Source of the DNA: Chryseobacterium capnotolerans
Lineage (GTDB): Bacteria > Bacteroidota > Bacteroidia > Flavobacteriales > Weeksellaceae
Direction of reading: 5' to 3'
Assembly: GCF_021278965.1 (NCBI RefSeq)
Contig: NZ_CP065589.1
Location: forward strand, 2,361,001 to 2,425,000
DNA length: 64,000 nucleotides
Shown here: piece after piece, positions 25,516 through 35,480 of the stretch
Layout: every line of letters begins with the position of its first letter
Numbering within the stretch: position 1 is the stretch's first letter
Translations under genes and position numbers: made by a program
Notes under the pieces: model-generated
Told to the model about the DNA's origin: nothing
What the model saw: the letters and a program-made list of their open reading frames with translations, nothing else
The model's database searches: none

Positions 25516-28242
25516 TTAGAGAGCCAGAACCCTCACATCAATTCTTCTGTTTTTTGCTTTACATTCTTCAGTGTCATTGGCTTCACAAATCGGATGCTGG
25601 GAACCATATCCTTCTGCTTCTATCCTATCAGCCGATACTCCTAGTTCCAACAGCTTAAGTTTTGCTGTTTGTGCTCTCAGATTAGATAATTTCTGATTGC
25701 TTTCTTCATTACCACTATTGTCAGTATAGCCGCCTAATTTTATTTTCAGATCAGGATAAGCATTCAGAATTTCTGCCAGATTATTCAGCTGCAACTCATA
25801 TCCTGCTTTCAGATCACTTGACCCTGTTTCAAAATACAGATTTTCAATGGTATACCATTTATTAGGATCCATGATCGCCTTATCTTTTTGATTGACTGAA
25901 TTATACAACTGATATAGCTGGCTGGTTTCACCTAATTCTATTGTTTTTCCACCTTTCAGTTTTATTTTTTGCAGATTTCCGGTTTCGTATACAAAGTCTC
26001 CGCTTTCATTAAGATGGCCTTTCACTTCCCCTGTAACAACCGGCACTTTAAGGTCTGAAGAAGTTGCAGCAACTCCTGAAATTCCTGTTAAACTTTCAAT
26101 TTTCGCCTTTCTATTAGCTTCAATTTTATCTTTATGTATCACTGCTAAAGTAGGTGCAATTACTAATGAAACAATCGACATCAGCTTAATCAGAATATTC
26201 ATTGACGGGCCTGAAGTATCTTTAAACGGATCTCCTACTGTATCTCCTGTTACAGAAGCTTTATGAGGTTCTGAACCTTTGTAGTAGGTCTGGCCATTGA
26301 TATCAACTCCTTTTTCAAATGATTTTTTAGCATTATCCCAAGCCCCTCCAGCGTTATTCTGAAACATCCCCATTAATACACCACTTACCGTAGCTCCTGC
26401 AAGGAAACCTCCCAGCACCTCAGGCCCAAAGATGAACCCAATTAATAATGGTGAAATAATGGCAATAGCTCCTGGCAGCATCATTTTTCGGATGGATGCA
26501 TCGGTAGAAATCGCTACACATTTTTCGTATTCTGGCTGGGCTTTACCTTCTAAGATTCCTGGAATCTCACGGAATTGTCTTCTTACTTCTTCTACCATGG
26601 CCATAGCAGCCTGTCCAACAGCGGTAATGGCTAATGAAGAGAATATAAACGGAATCATTCCGCCCACGAATAGACCTGCCAGAACATCTGCTCTGTAGAT
26701 ATCAATACCATCAATACCTGCGATTCCAACAAAAGCTGCAAACAGTGCTAATGCCGTTAATGCTGCAGAAGCGATAGCAAATCCTTTTCCTGTAGCAGCG
26801 GTTGTATTTCCTACAGCATCCAGAATATCTGTTTTTTCACGAACTTCTTTAGGAAGCTCACTCATCTCAGCAATACCTCCGGCGTTATCTGCAATTGGAC
26901 CAAAAGCATCGATTGCTAACTGCATCGCTGTAGTAGCCATCATTCCGGCGGCCGCAATCGCTACACCATACAATCCGGCACATAGATAAGAGCCATAGAT
27001 TCCTCCTGCCAATACAATGATCGGAAGTAATGTTGATTCCATTCCGACAGAAAGTCCACCGATAATATTGGTAGCATGTCCGGTTGAAGACTGTCTCACA
27101 ATACTGGAAACCGGTCTCTTGCCCATAGCAGTATAATATTCTGTGATAATACTCATCAGGGTTCCTACAACCAACCCTACCATGATGGCCCCAAATACAC
27201 CCATTTTGGTAAATTCATGGCCTCTTAGGATCATTTTTTCAGGAAGAAGATATGTTACTAGAAAATAAGAGGCTATTGCTGTAATCACAATACTGCCCCA
27301 GTTTCCTAAATTCAAGGCATTTTGTACACTGGAAGTAGATGAACCTTCATTATCATTGATTTTTACAAATAAAGTTCCTATCATTGAAAAGATAATCCCT
27401 GTTCCTGCAATCAGCATAGGTAGAAGAATCGGCGCAAAACCTCCAAATGAATCATCAGAAATGGTTTCTCTTCCCAATACCATTGTTGCCAATACAGTCG
27501 CTACATAAGATCCGAAAAGGTCTGCTCCCATCCCTGCCACATCTCCTACATTGTCACCTACATTGTCTGCAATGGTTGCCGGGTTTCTTGGGTCATCCTC
27601 TGGGATTCCAGCCTCTACTTTTCCCACTAAGTCAGCACCAACATCAGCTGCTTTTGTATAAATACCACCGCCAACTCTTGCAAAAAGAGCAATAGATTCT
27701 GCGCCAAGGGAAAATCCGGTAAGAATTTCTATGGTTGTTTCCATTTCATGGGAATCTACGGCAGCTTCCGGTGCAAAAATCTGTTTAATGATTAAAAACA
27801 GGGCTCCTAATCCCAATACAGCAAGTCCTGCAACTCCCATTCCCATAACGGAACCTCCCGTAAAAGAAACTTTAAGTGCTTTAGATAAGGAAGTTCTTGC
27901 GGCCTCCGCAGTCCTTACATTGGCTTTGGTTGCGATTTTCATCCCTATAAAACCAGCTGTAGCAGAAAAAATAGCACCCACCACAAAGGCAAGCCCTATA
28001 CTCCAGTGAGAATTGGCATTGCTTGATCCCATTACAGCCAAAAGAATGGCCACAATGACGACAAAATAGGCTAAGACTTTATATTCGGCTTTTAAGAAGG
28101 CCATGGCACCATCAGCAATATGGCCGCTGATTGTTTTCATCTTTTCATTTCCGGCATTCTGTTTACTCACCCAGTTGCTTTGAAGAAATGTATAGAGCAA
28201 AGCGATGACACCAAAAATTGGTACTAACATAAATAGATCCAT
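25516..28242 (-). CDS. hppA: Membrane ion-translocating pyrophosphatase fused to a C-terminal OmpA peptidoglycan-binding domain
   Basis: A 908-residue fusion. Residues 1-720 form a membrane H+ or Na+ pyrophosphatase with about 16 hydrophobic segments and the catalytic loop [20 protein letters not shown], then [19 protein letters not shown] (about 192-235). [10 protein letters not shown] (478-487) has Ala where potassium-independent enzymes have Lys, so a K+-dependent type is likely. Residues 735-908 are unusual: a linker, then an OmpA-like domain ([63 protein letters not shown]). The C-terminus of this enzyme family faces the periplasm, so the domain could tie the pump to peptidoglycan. The soluble pyrophosphatase gene follows upstream in the same direction. 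Confidence 0.93.
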   Translation of the reverse strand: MDLFMLVPIFGVIALLYTFLQSNWVSKQNAGNEKMKTISGHIADGAMAFLKAEYKVLAYFVVIVAILLAVMGSSNANSHWSIGLAFVVGAIFSATAGFIGMKIATKANVRTAEAARTSLSKALKVSFTGGSVMGMGVAGLAVLGLGALFLIIKQIFAPEAAVDSHEMETTIEILTGFSLGAESIALFARVGGGIYTKAADVGADLVGKVEAGIPEDDPRNPATIADNVGDNVGDVAGMGADLFGSYVATVLATMVLGRETISDDSFGGFAPILLPMLIAGTGIIFSMIGTLFVKINDNEGSSTSSVQNALNLGNWGSIVITAIASYFLVTYLLPEKMILRGHEFTKMGVFGAIMVGLVVGTLMSIITEYYTAMGKRPVSSIVRQSSTGHATNIIGGLSVGMESTLLPIIVLAGGIYGSYLCAGLYGVAIAAAGMMATTAMQLAIDAFGPIADNAGGIAEMSELPKEVREKTDILDAVGNTTAATGKGFAIASAALTALALFAAFVGIAGIDGIDIYRADVLAGLFVGGMIPFIFSSLAITAVGQAAMAMVEEVRRQFREIPGILEGKAQPEYEKCVAISTDASIRKMMLPGAIAIISPLLIGFIFGPEVLGGFLAGATVSGVLMGMFQNNAGGAWDNAKKSFEKGVDINGQTYYKGSEPHKASVTGDTVGDPFKDTSGPSMNILIKLMSIVSLVIAPTLAVIHKDKIEANRKAKIESLTGISGVAATSSDLKVPVVTGEVKGHLNESGDFVYETGNLQKIKLKGGKTIELGETSQLYQLYNSVNQKDKAIMDPNKWYTIENLYFETGSSDLKAGYELQLNNLAEILNAYPDLKIKLGGYTDNSGNEESNQKLSNLRAQTAKLKLLELGVSADRIEAEGYGSQHPICEANDTEECKAKNRRIDVRVLAL

Positions 28243-28632
28243 AGTTTAATATTTTTTTGGTAATATAAAAATAAATATAATAAATAATTATCACCAAAGC
28301 ATTAAAAAAAACATGGACTTTTCATTACCACACAAAAGAATCTTATCTATCACTGATCGTTTTTCAGAAAATATTGCAGATTGAAAATTGATACAAAAGC
28401 TTATGGAATCACGCTTGAAAATGATTTCAATTTTTAAACCATTAAGGTTTATTGAGGTTTTAAAAGCATTAAGGAAAGCTTCGCTTTAAGTAGTAAAAAT
28501 ATCAAAGTGGGGTTAGTCTTTTATATTAAACACTTCAATAACTTGCTTTTTCCAGCCTCCAGATTCCTATTTAAAAAAAAAAGGATAAACAGTTTCCCAT
28601 TTATCCTTTTTGTATTATTACATCAGAGATGC
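28243..28632. other. Spacer between ppa and hppA with a direct-repeat element
   Basis: About 390 bases without a gene. From 28438 to 28488 it has ATTAAGG, ATTGAGG and ATTAAGG separated by T-rich spacers, ending in a small AAAGC-TTC-GCTTT hairpin; this looks like a degenerate dispersed intergenic repeat. The left end holds a terminator for ppa (28578-28611). Confidence 0.4.
28578..28611 (-). terminator. Terminator after ppa
   Basis: Stem AAAAAGGATAAA / TTTATCCTTTTT with a ten-base loop and ten T's on the reverse strand, 21 bases after the ppa stop. Confidence 0.8.
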
Positions 28633-29244
28633 TTATCCTCCGAATTTATCTGCATAATCTGTTTGAGAAGCTTTAATCACTTTTCTTGCATGCTCAGCAC
28701 CGTACACTTCCTGAATTCTGCATTTTGCAGGCTCATCCGGTAAGTTTTTATAAGTTAGGAAATAGTGCATCAATCTTCTTACTTCTGCTTCTGGCAACTC
28801 AGTAATATCTCTGAAGTGTCCGAAAGCATGGTCATTAATCATTACAGCTACAATTTTATCATCTGCTTCACCACCATCGATCATTTTAAAACCTCCAATT
28901 GGAATAGCTTCCATCAATAAACCTCCAGCGTGGATATTGTGAGAACTTAAAACACAAATATCAAGCGGGTCATGATCTCCCATTGTCACATCATTAGCTC
29001 CAGATTCTACTGCTAATCTCATTACTTCTTTATCACAATATGTTCTTGGAACAAAACCATATAAAGCTGGAATGATGTTAGAGAATTTCTGAGGCCTGTC
29101 TACTTTTAAATATCCTGTTTCTTTATCTACTTCATATTTAATAGTATCTGAAGGAACAATCTCCACAAATACATTTACAACATTTGGCGCATCTTCTCCT
29201 GCAGAAATTCCGTGCCATGGATGTGCTTTAAAATTTGGAATCAT
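28633..29244 (-). CDS. ppa: Inorganic pyrophosphatase, family I (soluble)
   Basis: A 203-residue cytoplasmic pyrophosphatase that hydrolyses PPi to phosphate and pulls biosynthesis forward. The active-site pattern is complete: EIVPSDTIKYEVDKETGYLK, FSNIIPALYGFVPRTYCDKE, and the metal Asp set GDHDPLDICVLS. Length is a little above the bacterial 175 because of an N-terminal extension (MIPNFKAHPWHGI). It follows 17 bases after the small membrane protein gene at 29262 and reads in the same direction as hppA, whose membrane enzyme uses the same substrate. Confidence 0.95.
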   Translation of the reverse strand: MIPNFKAHPWHGISAGEDAPNVVNVFVEIVPSDTIKYEVDKETGYLKVDRPQKFSNIIPALYGFVPRTYCDKEVMRLAVESGANDVTMGDHDPLDICVLSSHNIHAGGLLMEAIPIGGFKMIDGGEADDKIVAVMINDHAFGHFRDITELPEAEVRRLMHYFLTYKNLPDEPAKCRIQEVYGAEHARKVIKASQTDYADKFGG

Positions 29245-29261
29245 TATTTATCTGTTATTTT

Positions 29262-29774
29262 TTAAGTTATTATTAAAATTTCTTTTCTTAAATCCTCTAT
29301 TGTTTCAGCAACATAATCATTGCTTTCCATATAGTTCATGATGAAGATGGTTTTGAACTCATCCAACTTCACTTCACCTTTCAATCCGTCATAGGTCTTA
29401 TGAAGAAGATCTAAAATGGCATTTTTAGAGTCTACGATATTTTTCCAAGAGTTCTTTGTTACATAAAGCTGTTGAGAAGAATTGTATTCAAACTCTTCAT
29501 TGATGGCTTTTTCGGTAAGGAAAATAAACTCATGAACCGCCAATCCTTTATCAAATCGCTGAATCAGGTTAGAAGGCTTTATTCTGTCCAGAAACAAAGT
29601 CATTCTCTCGTAAGAATGGGCTTTATTCTCTGAATTCGACTTCACGGTAAGTAATTTGAGTTCCTGGTTTTTAAGAGTAATATACGAGTGTACAAATTGT
29701 CTCAGCAAAACCAGAAAAGGAATTGCAATAATCAATGCAAATGCATAGGGTAAATATCCTGAAAGACTCGTCAT
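29262..29774 (-). CDS. Membrane-anchored hypothetical protein
   Basis: A 170-residue protein with one N-terminal membrane segment (YLPYAFALIIAIPFLVLLRQF) and a long cytoplasmic helical part (KNQELKLLTVKSNSENKAHS ... YDGLKGEVKLDEFKTIFIMN). I do not know the family, though it looks like a flavobacterial protein kept next to ppa. It is 17 bases ahead of ppa and probably in one transcript, with an exact -7 box (29788-29795) just before its start. Function unknown. Confidence 0.78.
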   Translation of the reverse strand: MTSLSGYLPYAFALIIAIPFLVLLRQFVHSYITLKNQELKLLTVKSNSENKAHSYERMTLFLDRIKPSNLIQRFDKGLAVHEFIFLTEKAINEEFEYNSSQQLYVTKNSWKNIVDSKNAILDLLHKTYDGLKGEVKLDEFKTIFIMNYMESNDYVAETIEDLRKEILIIT

Positions 29775-29787
29775 AATTTTATGACTG

Positions 29788-29795
29788 CAAAATTA
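29788..29795 (-). promoter_or_regulatory. -7 promoter box for the 29262-ppa unit
   Basis: Reverse strand TAATTTTG matches TAnnTTTG and lies 13 bases before the ATG at 29774, so the transcript would have a leader of only a few bases. Confidence 0.5.
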
Positions 29796-29811
29796 CTAAT
29801 ATTTTCTGATA

Positions 29812-30743
29812 TTACAGTTCAAATAATGCAGGTCTTTGTGTAACTTCATGGTAGCAAACACTGTTTTCATCAAAAAAGTGGTATACCAGGCTTTTTCGGG
29901 TTCTGTTTTTATCAGTATGCGGCTCTCCGCCGTGAAGAATATTGGCATGCCAGATCAGCATATCTCCTTTTTTAGCTCTAAAAACTTCTTTTTCAATCCC
30001 AATTCTTTGACCTTATCTTCCAGAAACTCTTCGTAAGCTTTATAACTCTTCTTCCCTATTTTTAAAGCTGTTCCTTCATTATCATAGTCTGAGTTGAGGA
30101 AATAGGGTAATTTATGACTTCCCGGAATATAATGTAATGCTCCATTATTCTCATCCACATCTTCCAAAGCAATCCAGACTCCTAAAAGCCCTCCCAATGG
30201 GAATGTTGTCATGTGAATACTATCTGAATGGGTTTTCTGCTGGCTTCCATTTATAAAATTGATACTTTGAAATAGTTTCGCTTTGCCATCTAATAAAACA
30301 GACAGAAACTCCAGCAGGTTTTTATCGTTGCCGATATTTCTAATAATTTCAGAATGATGAATAGCAAACATGAGTTTTCCACCATAACGGAATTTTAAAG
30401 TTCCGTCTTTCATCAGCTTTTCAATCTCAATATTGATATTTTCTGCGGTTTCCGGGCTGATAAAATTTCTCAGGATCATATACCCGTTGTCATCATAACG
30501 AAGAGCACTTTCTTTATTTTCTTCTGATAAATTGTTAAAAAAAGCAGTGGATGACAGTTTATCTTCAGCAATACTCCTTTCTGTCTGAGGAAGATGAGCA
30601 AAATCTTTACTTGAAATACTCGAAAAGTAACTTTTGTTGATCCCGTACTTTTTATATAGTGGAATATTATGCTTTAATTTACTTTTTTTAAAGAAATTAT
30701 AAAGCATATAAGATAATTTATAATGACGAATTTGTTCTAACAT
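29812..30743 (-). pseudogene. Phytanoyl-CoA dioxygenase (PhyH)-family protein, one-base frameshift
   Basis: A PhyH-type Fe(II)/2-oxoglutarate oxygenase. The first frame (30743-29955) has RYDDNGYMILRNFISPETAE and the iron motif H-x-D in QKTHSDSIHMTTFPLGG, then ENNGALHYIPGSHKLPY. It then goes out of frame near a run of five A's (29989-29993 as T's). The correct continuation EVFRAKKGDMLIWHANILHG, GEPHTDKNRTRKS, up to FEL at 29812 carries the distal His and the Arg that binds 2-oxoglutarate. One added A gives 310 residues. As written, the protein lacks its third iron ligand. Confidence 0.8.
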
Positions 30744-30816
30744 AACGGTTATTATAGTTTTATAAAGGTAAGAAATTATACTAAATTAGAACCAATCTAA
30801 ACAATACTTTTAATCA

Positions 30817-31728
30817 TTAAAAAATCCTTCCTTTTAAAAGTAATGATCCTAATTTTTTAAACAGCTCTTTCTTGGAACGTTCTATGATTCCATAAGGCTT
30901 CAGCTCTGGGCGGAATCCTCTGAAAAACTCTTCAATATTTGGAATATCTCCTCCTTCAAAGTCAAAAATATGAGTCTCAATTGTTTCTTTAATTTTCCTG
31001 TCAATCAATAGAGAAGCCCCGGATAATTTTACATATTCTTTATCACTGAAATTTCCCAAAAGTGCAACCATATTGCAATCTGAGTATGTAGCAATAGCAT
31101 TGATCATTTTACCATGATAATAAAAAGCTAAGAAACTTAAATATTTTAACTGATAAGATGTTTCATAAATCTCCATAAAACCAGCCAGATCATCTTCTTT
31201 ACTCAATCCTACTATATTGGATTCTATAAAAGGTTTCACTTCATCATAAGAAACAGTTCTTACTTCTGAATGCTCCAAAACTTCTTCATCCAATCTTAGT
31301 TTGCGCTTTCTTTTAGGAGAATATCTGGCATATACTTTCTCATAAGCATCAGGATAAATGAGAAAGTTTTTCTTCATTCTGAATTTTGTGTGAAGCTGAT
31401 TCCCGTCATTAAAAGGATAAGCTCTTATCAGATAGTGGTTTTCCAGGTAGGATAGAAACTGTTCATTAAGGTTGACATCATCTTTACCCGAAAAAATGCC
31501 CAATTGCTGGCAAAGTTTAGGATTATGAACGATTTTCACTCCATATTTTTTCACAAAAGGAACAGGCATTACAGCTTCATAGTCATTATATACGAGTATT
31601 TCCCATTGTTTAGGAGCTGTAGTGTCTAAAAAGTCTTTTGTAGCAGAGTATTTTCTTTGCTCAGAATTTTCTAAACATTGAGAATATTTTACAAAATCAA
31701 TTTCATGGTATTTCAATCTTCTAATCAT
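30817..31728 (-). CDS. FemAB/GNAT-like acyltransferase, hypothetical
   Basis: A 303-residue soluble protein with a double GNAT-like layout. The C-terminal half has KYLSFLAFYYHGKMINAIAT, LGNFSDKEYVKLSGASLLID and the end FDFEGGDIPNIEEFFRGF, which recall FemAB/peptidoglycan-type or lipid acyltransferases. N-terminal YDAYEKVYARYSPKRKRKLR is also like that family. Catalytic residues are not obvious. It overlaps radC by four bases and is thus last in the lolD-ykuD-radC string. Donor and acceptor are unknown. Confidence 0.7.
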   Translation of the reverse strand: MIRRLKYHEIDFVKYSQCLENSEQRKYSATKDFLDTTAPKQWEILVYNDYEAVMPVPFVKKYGVKIVHNPKLCQQLGIFSGKDDVNLNEQFLSYLENHYLIRAYPFNDGNQLHTKFRMKKNFLIYPDAYEKVYARYSPKRKRKLRLDEEVLEHSEVRTVSYDEVKPFIESNIVGLSKEDDLAGFMEIYETSYQLKYLSFLAFYYHGKMINAIATYSDCNMVALLGNFSDKEYVKLSGASLLIDRKIKETIETHIFDFEGGDIPNIEEFFRGFRPELKPYGIIERSKKELFKKLGSLLLKGRIF

Positions 31729-32402
31729 AATATTCCTGTGTCCGAAAAACTAAAATATGAATTTTGTGTAATGATAATATGGTCTAAAAGCTGAATATTC
31801 AATACTTTTCCAGCTTCTTTTATTTTTTGTGTAATAGTAATATCTTCTTTGCTTGGCTTCAGGCTTCCTGAAGGATGATTGTGGGCAACTATCACTCCTG
31901 TTGAAAAATGTTCAAGGGCAGTTCGAAACAGAACTCTTACATCTACAATAGACTGGCTGATTCCGCCTTGTGTCAGTTGTGAAGTGTATATTACTTTATT
32001 GCTGTTATTAAGAAAAATAGCCCAAAATTCTTCAGTTCGTAGATCCGACAGCTGATTTCTCAGGATTGAATAGGCATCATTGCTGTTCCCAATAACAGAA
32101 CGTTCCGGGATTTCCTGTCCTGCTCTTCTTCTCCCGATTTCTAAAGCTGTAATAATAGAAATAGCTTTAGCCTCGCCTATCCCTTTAAATTTCATCAGGT
32201 CTTGAACAGAAAGCAAACTTAGCTGATGCCAACTATTGTTTACAGATGCTAAAATTTTTCTAGCCAGTTCTACCACACTCTCTTCCCTGTTGCCACTTCC
32301 CATAATAATGGCTAGAAGCTCAGAATCGGAAAGTGCATTCTTACCTTTTTGCAAGAACTTCTCCCGTGGTCTATCGTCTTCTGCCAGAAATTTTAAGGAC
32401 AT
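31725..32402 (-). CDS. radC: RadC-family protein (JAB/MPN domain)
   Basis: A 225-residue RadC protein of normal length. Residues about 60-100 hold a helix-hairpin-helix (DLMKFKGIGEAKAISIITAL). The C-terminal MPN+ domain has the metalloprotease-like motif HNHPSGSLKPSKEDI after EFWAIFLNNSNKVI. The older DNA-repair role is not supported by later work, so the molecular function is open. Its stop overlaps the next gene by four bases, with ldt-like and lolD upstream in the same direction. Confidence 0.95.
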   Translation of the reverse strand: MSLKFLAEDDRPREKFLQKGKNALSDSELLAIIMGSGNREESVVELARKILASVNNSWHQLSLLSVQDLMKFKGIGEAKAISIITALEIGRRRAGQEIPERSVIGNSNDAYSILRNQLSDLRTEEFWAIFLNNSNKVIYTSQLTQGGISQSIVDVRVLFRTALEHFSTGVIVAHNHPSGSLKPSKEDITITQKIKEAGKVLNIQLLDHIIITQNSYFSFSDTGIL

Positions 32403-32424
32403 GGAATAAGTTATAAATTATAGA

Positions 32425-33000
32425 TTAGTAGAAAGTATATAGGATAATTGGTTTCTCTGATTGGTCTATATATTTTGCTGTTTCTTTAAAAGCTTTGATG
32501 GAAAGCATTGGACAGCCCAGACTCAAACATGCTGGTTGTTCAGACTCTACATCGGGAACACTGCTAAAAGAATGAAGAACAATAGCTCTTTGGATGGCAT
32601 TATCGTTTGTAGAATCCAGCCCTTTTAAGCGGTAAGCTTTTCCAAATTGCCCCATATAGCTTCCTCCAATCGCATATTTTCCAAGAGAAGATTGATAAGA
32701 ACCTTCAATATTACTGAATTTCAAAGCTGTTGATCCTGAAATTACAGATCCTGAACCATGAGCAACAATAGCCTTTTGTACTATTTTATTATTTTTCAGG
32801 TCGTAAATAAAATAACGATATTTTCCTGATGGGATTTTAAAATTAATAAAAATGGCAAGGTCCTGATTATAGGCTTTATCTTTAATAAAACTTTTAATTT
32901 CTAAAATTTTGGATTGGGGCACTCCCAACACCTCTGCCTGCTGCGATTTAGCTTTTGAGCAGGAAACTAAAAGTATCAAAAGAAAGATAAAGTGTTTCAT
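32425..33000 (-). CDS. Murein L,D-transpeptidase catalytic-domain protein (YkuD_2), lipoprotein
   Basis: A 191-residue lipoprotein: MKHFIFLLILLVSC with the lipobox Cys at 14. The mature part carries the YkuD_2 pattern, with VLHSFSSVPDVESEQPACLS followed by LGCPMLS, where the Cys of LGCP is the nucleophile and His in VLHSF its partner. Such enzymes act on peptidoglycan in the periplasm. It is 16 bases downstream of the lolD-like gene and 22 bases upstream of radC, so likely one transcript. Confidence 0.85.
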   Translation of the reverse strand: MKHFIFLLILLVSCSKAKSQQAEVLGVPQSKILEIKSFIKDKAYNQDLAIFINFKIPSGKYRYFIYDLKNNKIVQKAIVAHGSGSVISGSTALKFSNIEGSYQSSLGKYAIGGSYMGQFGKAYRLKGLDSTNDNAIQRAIVLHSFSSVPDVESEQPACLSLGCPMLSIKAFKETAKYIDQSEKPIILYTFY

Positions 33001-33016
33001 CAGGTGTGTTAAAAAT

Positions 33017-33685
33017 TTATTCTATAATCATCCCATCTTTCATCACGAGCTTACGATCGGTAATTTCAGCAAGATTCGGGTTGTGGGTAACAATCACAAA
33101 GGTTTGATTATACTTATCTCTAAGATCAAAAAACAGCCTGTGAAGGTCATCCGCATTTTTTGAATCCAGGTTTCCCGTAGGCTCATCAGCAAAGATAATT
33201 TTCGGTGAATTGATTAAAGCTCTTGCAACGGCTACCCTTTGCGCTTCTCCACCGGAAAGCTGATTGGGTTTATGATTCAGTCGTTGTTCTATCTTAAGGT
33301 CTTCAAATAAAGCATAGGCTTTTTCAAGAGCTTCTCTTTCATTAGCGCCTGCAATTTTAGTAGGAAGCAGTACATTTTCCAAAGCAGTAAACTCCGGAAG
33401 CAGCTGGTGAAACTGAAATACAAAACCAATATTCTGATTTCTGAATTTTGATAACTGTTTATCAGTCATGTTGATAAATGACTCTCCTGCAATCTCAATT
33501 TCAGTATCATATTTCCCAGACTGAGTAGGATGATCCAACGTTCCTAAAATCTGCAACAATGTTGATTTACCTGCACCAGATTCCCCTACAATAGAAACTA
33601 CTTCCCCTACTTTGATGTGAATATCAACTCCTTTCAGTACTTCTAAATTCCCATAAGATTTATGGATATTTCTCGCTTTAATCAT
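33017..33685 (-). CDS. lolD: ABC transporter ATP-binding protein, LolD-like
   Basis: A 222-residue ATPase of the MacB/LolD group. Walker A is GESGAGKST, the Q-loop lies in [12 protein letters not shown], signature [15 protein letters not shown], Walker [14 protein letters not shown], and the switch His is in VIVTHNPNL. LolD partners LolCE to release lipoproteins from the inner membrane. The permease is not adjacent, which is common in flavobacteria. It opens the lolD-ykuD-radC-acyltransferase unit. Assignment to LolD rather than another MacB-type system is inferred. Confidence 0.88.
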   Translation of the reverse strand: MIKARNIHKSYGNLEVLKGVDIHIKVGEVVSIVGESGAGKSTLLQILGTLDHPTQSGKYDTEIEIAGESFINMTDKQLSKFRNQNIGFVFQFHQLLPEFTALENVLLPTKIAGANEREALEKAYALFEDLKIEQRLNHKPNQLSGGEAQRVAVARALINSPKIIFADEPTGNLDSKNADDLHRLFFDLRDKYNQTFVIVTHNPNLAEITDRKLVMKDGMIIE

Positions 33686-33755
33686 GATTCAAAAATAGTA
33701 ACATATTGTCGATTTTACAACAGATTATATCAACAATATTGTTTTTAAAACAAAA

Positions 33756-33777
33756 AAACCTCCCGATGGGGAGGTTT
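33756..33777 (-). terminator. Terminator after the pyruvate dehydrogenase E2 gene
   Basis: Stem AAACCTCCC / GGGAGGTTT with a four-base loop; on the reverse strand a run of seven T's follows. It lies 20 bases after the stop at 33798. Confidence 0.85.
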
Positions 33778-33797
33778 CATTATTTTTATTCTAGAAA

Positions 33798-35396
33798 TTA
33801 CAGTAACAAAGTTAATGGATTTTCTAAATAAGTTCTTAGCGTTTGTAAGAATTGTGCACCTGTAGCACCATCTACTACTCTGTGGTCACATGCTAATGAA
33901 AGTTTCATTGTGTTTCCTACTACAATCTGACCATTCTTAACGATTGGTTTCTCGATAATAGCTCCTACTGAAAGGATAGCAGAGTTAGGCTGGTTGATGA
34001 TACTTGTAAATGTCTCAATTCCGAACATTCCAAGGTTAGAAATAGAGAATGTAGATCCTTCCATTTCGTTAGCCTTAAGACCTTTGTTCTTAGCTCTTGA
34101 TGCCATATCTTTTACAGCCGCAGAGATCTGAGTGTAAGACATCTGATCTGTATTTTTCAATACAGGAACTACCAATCCGTCAGGAATAGCTACCGCTACT
34201 CCAACGTTGATATTTCCTCTGTGAATGATCTTATCACCTGCCCAGCTTGAATTTACCTGCGGGTGTTTTCTTAAAGCAATGGCTGTTGCTTTAATGATCA
34301 TATCATTGAATGAAATCTTCGTATCAGGAATAGAATTGATCTCTTTTCTCGCTTCAATCGCTTTATCCATGTTGATTTCAACCATTAGATAATAGTGCGG
34401 AGCGGAGAATTTACTTTCAGAAAGACGTTTCGCGATAACGTTTCTTACCTGTGAGTTTGGAGTCTCTGTATCTTCTCCCTGTACGAAACTTACCGCAACC
34501 TGAGCAGCAGCACTTGCAGCCGGAGCTGAAGCAGCTGGTTTTGCAGCTGGCTGGTAATTTTCAATATCTTTTTTAACGATTCTTCCGTTTTCACCAGAAC
34601 CTTGAACACTGTTGATGTCAACTCCTTTATCCTGAGCCATTTTCTTAGCTAATGGAGAAATGGCCACTCTATCAGAAGATGAAGTGTTAGCAGCCGGAGC
34701 AGCTTTTTCCTCAGTTTTAGCTTCTGCTTTTTGTTCAGCTGGTTTTTCTGATGCCGGAGCAGCAGCTTTAGGAGCTCCTACTGCTGAAACGTCTGTTCCT
34801 GCAGGGCCAATAATAGCCAATACAGAGTCAACCGGAGCAGCGCCACCTTCTTCTACACCTTGCTTCAATAATACTCCATTGAATTCAGATTCGAAATCCT
34901 GCACTGCTTTATCTGTTTCAATTTCAGCAAGAAGATCACCTTCTTTTACTGTATCTCCAACATTTTTGTGCCATTTAGCAACCTTACCTTCTGTCATTGT
35001 ATCAGAAAGTCTTGGCATTGTAATAATTTCTACTCCTGCAGGAACTTCTGCGGAAGCAGTTTCCACAGCTTCTGCTTTAGGCTGTTCTTCTGATTTTTTT
35101 TCTTCAGCACCTGCAGCCGGAGCAGCAGCCCCACCTGTTAGTCCTGAAATATCTTCTCCTTCATTACCGATAATTGCTAAAACTGAATCTACAGCAGCTG
35201 CAGCACCTTCTTCTACACCAACGTATAAAAGGGTACCTTCTATTTCAGATTCGAAATCCTGAACTGCTTTGTCAGTTTCAATTTCAGCTAAAATATCTCC
35301 TTCCTTTACTTTATCTCCTACTTTTTTATGCCATTTCGCCACTTTACCTTCCGTCATAGTGTCGGAAAGGCGGGGCATCGTAATTACTTCTGCCAT
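33798..35396 (-). CDS. pdhC: Pyruvate dehydrogenase E2, dihydrolipoamide acetyltransferase with two lipoyl domains
   Basis: A 532-residue E2. Lipoyl domains lie at about 4-80 and 124-200, each with ETDKAVQDFE and lipoyl lysines Lys43 and Lys163; they are nearly the same in sequence and joined by Ala/Pro/Glu-rich linkers. The E1/E3-binding domain is at about 243-283 (VAISPLAKKMAQDKGVDINS). The catalytic domain (about 315-532) has DHRVVDGATGAQF with active His505. The enzyme passes the acetyl group to CoA. The E1 alpha gene lies 84 bases upstream in the same direction. Confidence 0.95.
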   Translation of the reverse strand: MAEVITMPRLSDTMTEGKVAKWHKKVGDKVKEGDILAEIETDKAVQDFESEIEGTLLYVGVEEGAAAAVDSVLAIIGNEGEDISGLTGGAAAPAAGAEEKKSEEQPKAEAVETASAEVPAGVEIITMPRLSDTMTEGKVAKWHKNVGDTVKEGDLLAEIETDKAVQDFESEFNGVLLKQGVEEGGAAPVDSVLAIIGPAGTDVSAVGAPKAAAPASEKPAEQKAEAKTEEKAAPAANTSSSDRVAISPLAKKMAQDKGVDINSVQGSGENGRIVKKDIENYQPAAKPAASAPAASAAAQVAVSFVQGEDTETPNSQVRNVIAKRLSESKFSAPHYYLMVEINMDKAIEARKEINSIPDTKISFNDMIIKATAIALRKHPQVNSSWAGDKIIHRGNINVGVAVAIPDGLVVPVLKNTDQMSYTQISAAVKDMASRAKNKGLKANEMEGSTFSISNLGMFGIETFTSIINQPNSAILSVGAIIEKPIVKNGQIVVGNTMKLSLACDHRVVDGATGAQFLQTLRTYLENPLTLLL

Positions 35397-35408
35397 AATC
35401 TATATTGA

Positions 35409-35468
35409 TTTGAGATTCGAGATTTGAGATTTGAGATTTCAGAAATTTCAAACTTCAAATTTCAAATT
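35409..35468. repeat. Short tandem repeat with inverted copy between pdhC and pdhA
   Basis: Five 7-base units close to TTTGAGA (35409-35443) are followed by AAATTTCAAACTTCAAATTT, close to their inverted copy. The spacer between two cotranscribed genes would form a loose hairpin. It does not code. Confidence 0.6.
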
Positions 35469-35480
35469 AATTTTTATTTT

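Noticed and set aside
34660..35262. A 200-residue Ala/Ser-rich forward frame
   Set aside because: It is antisense of the repetitive Ala/Glu linkers and lipoyl domains of the pyruvate dehydrogenase E2 gene.
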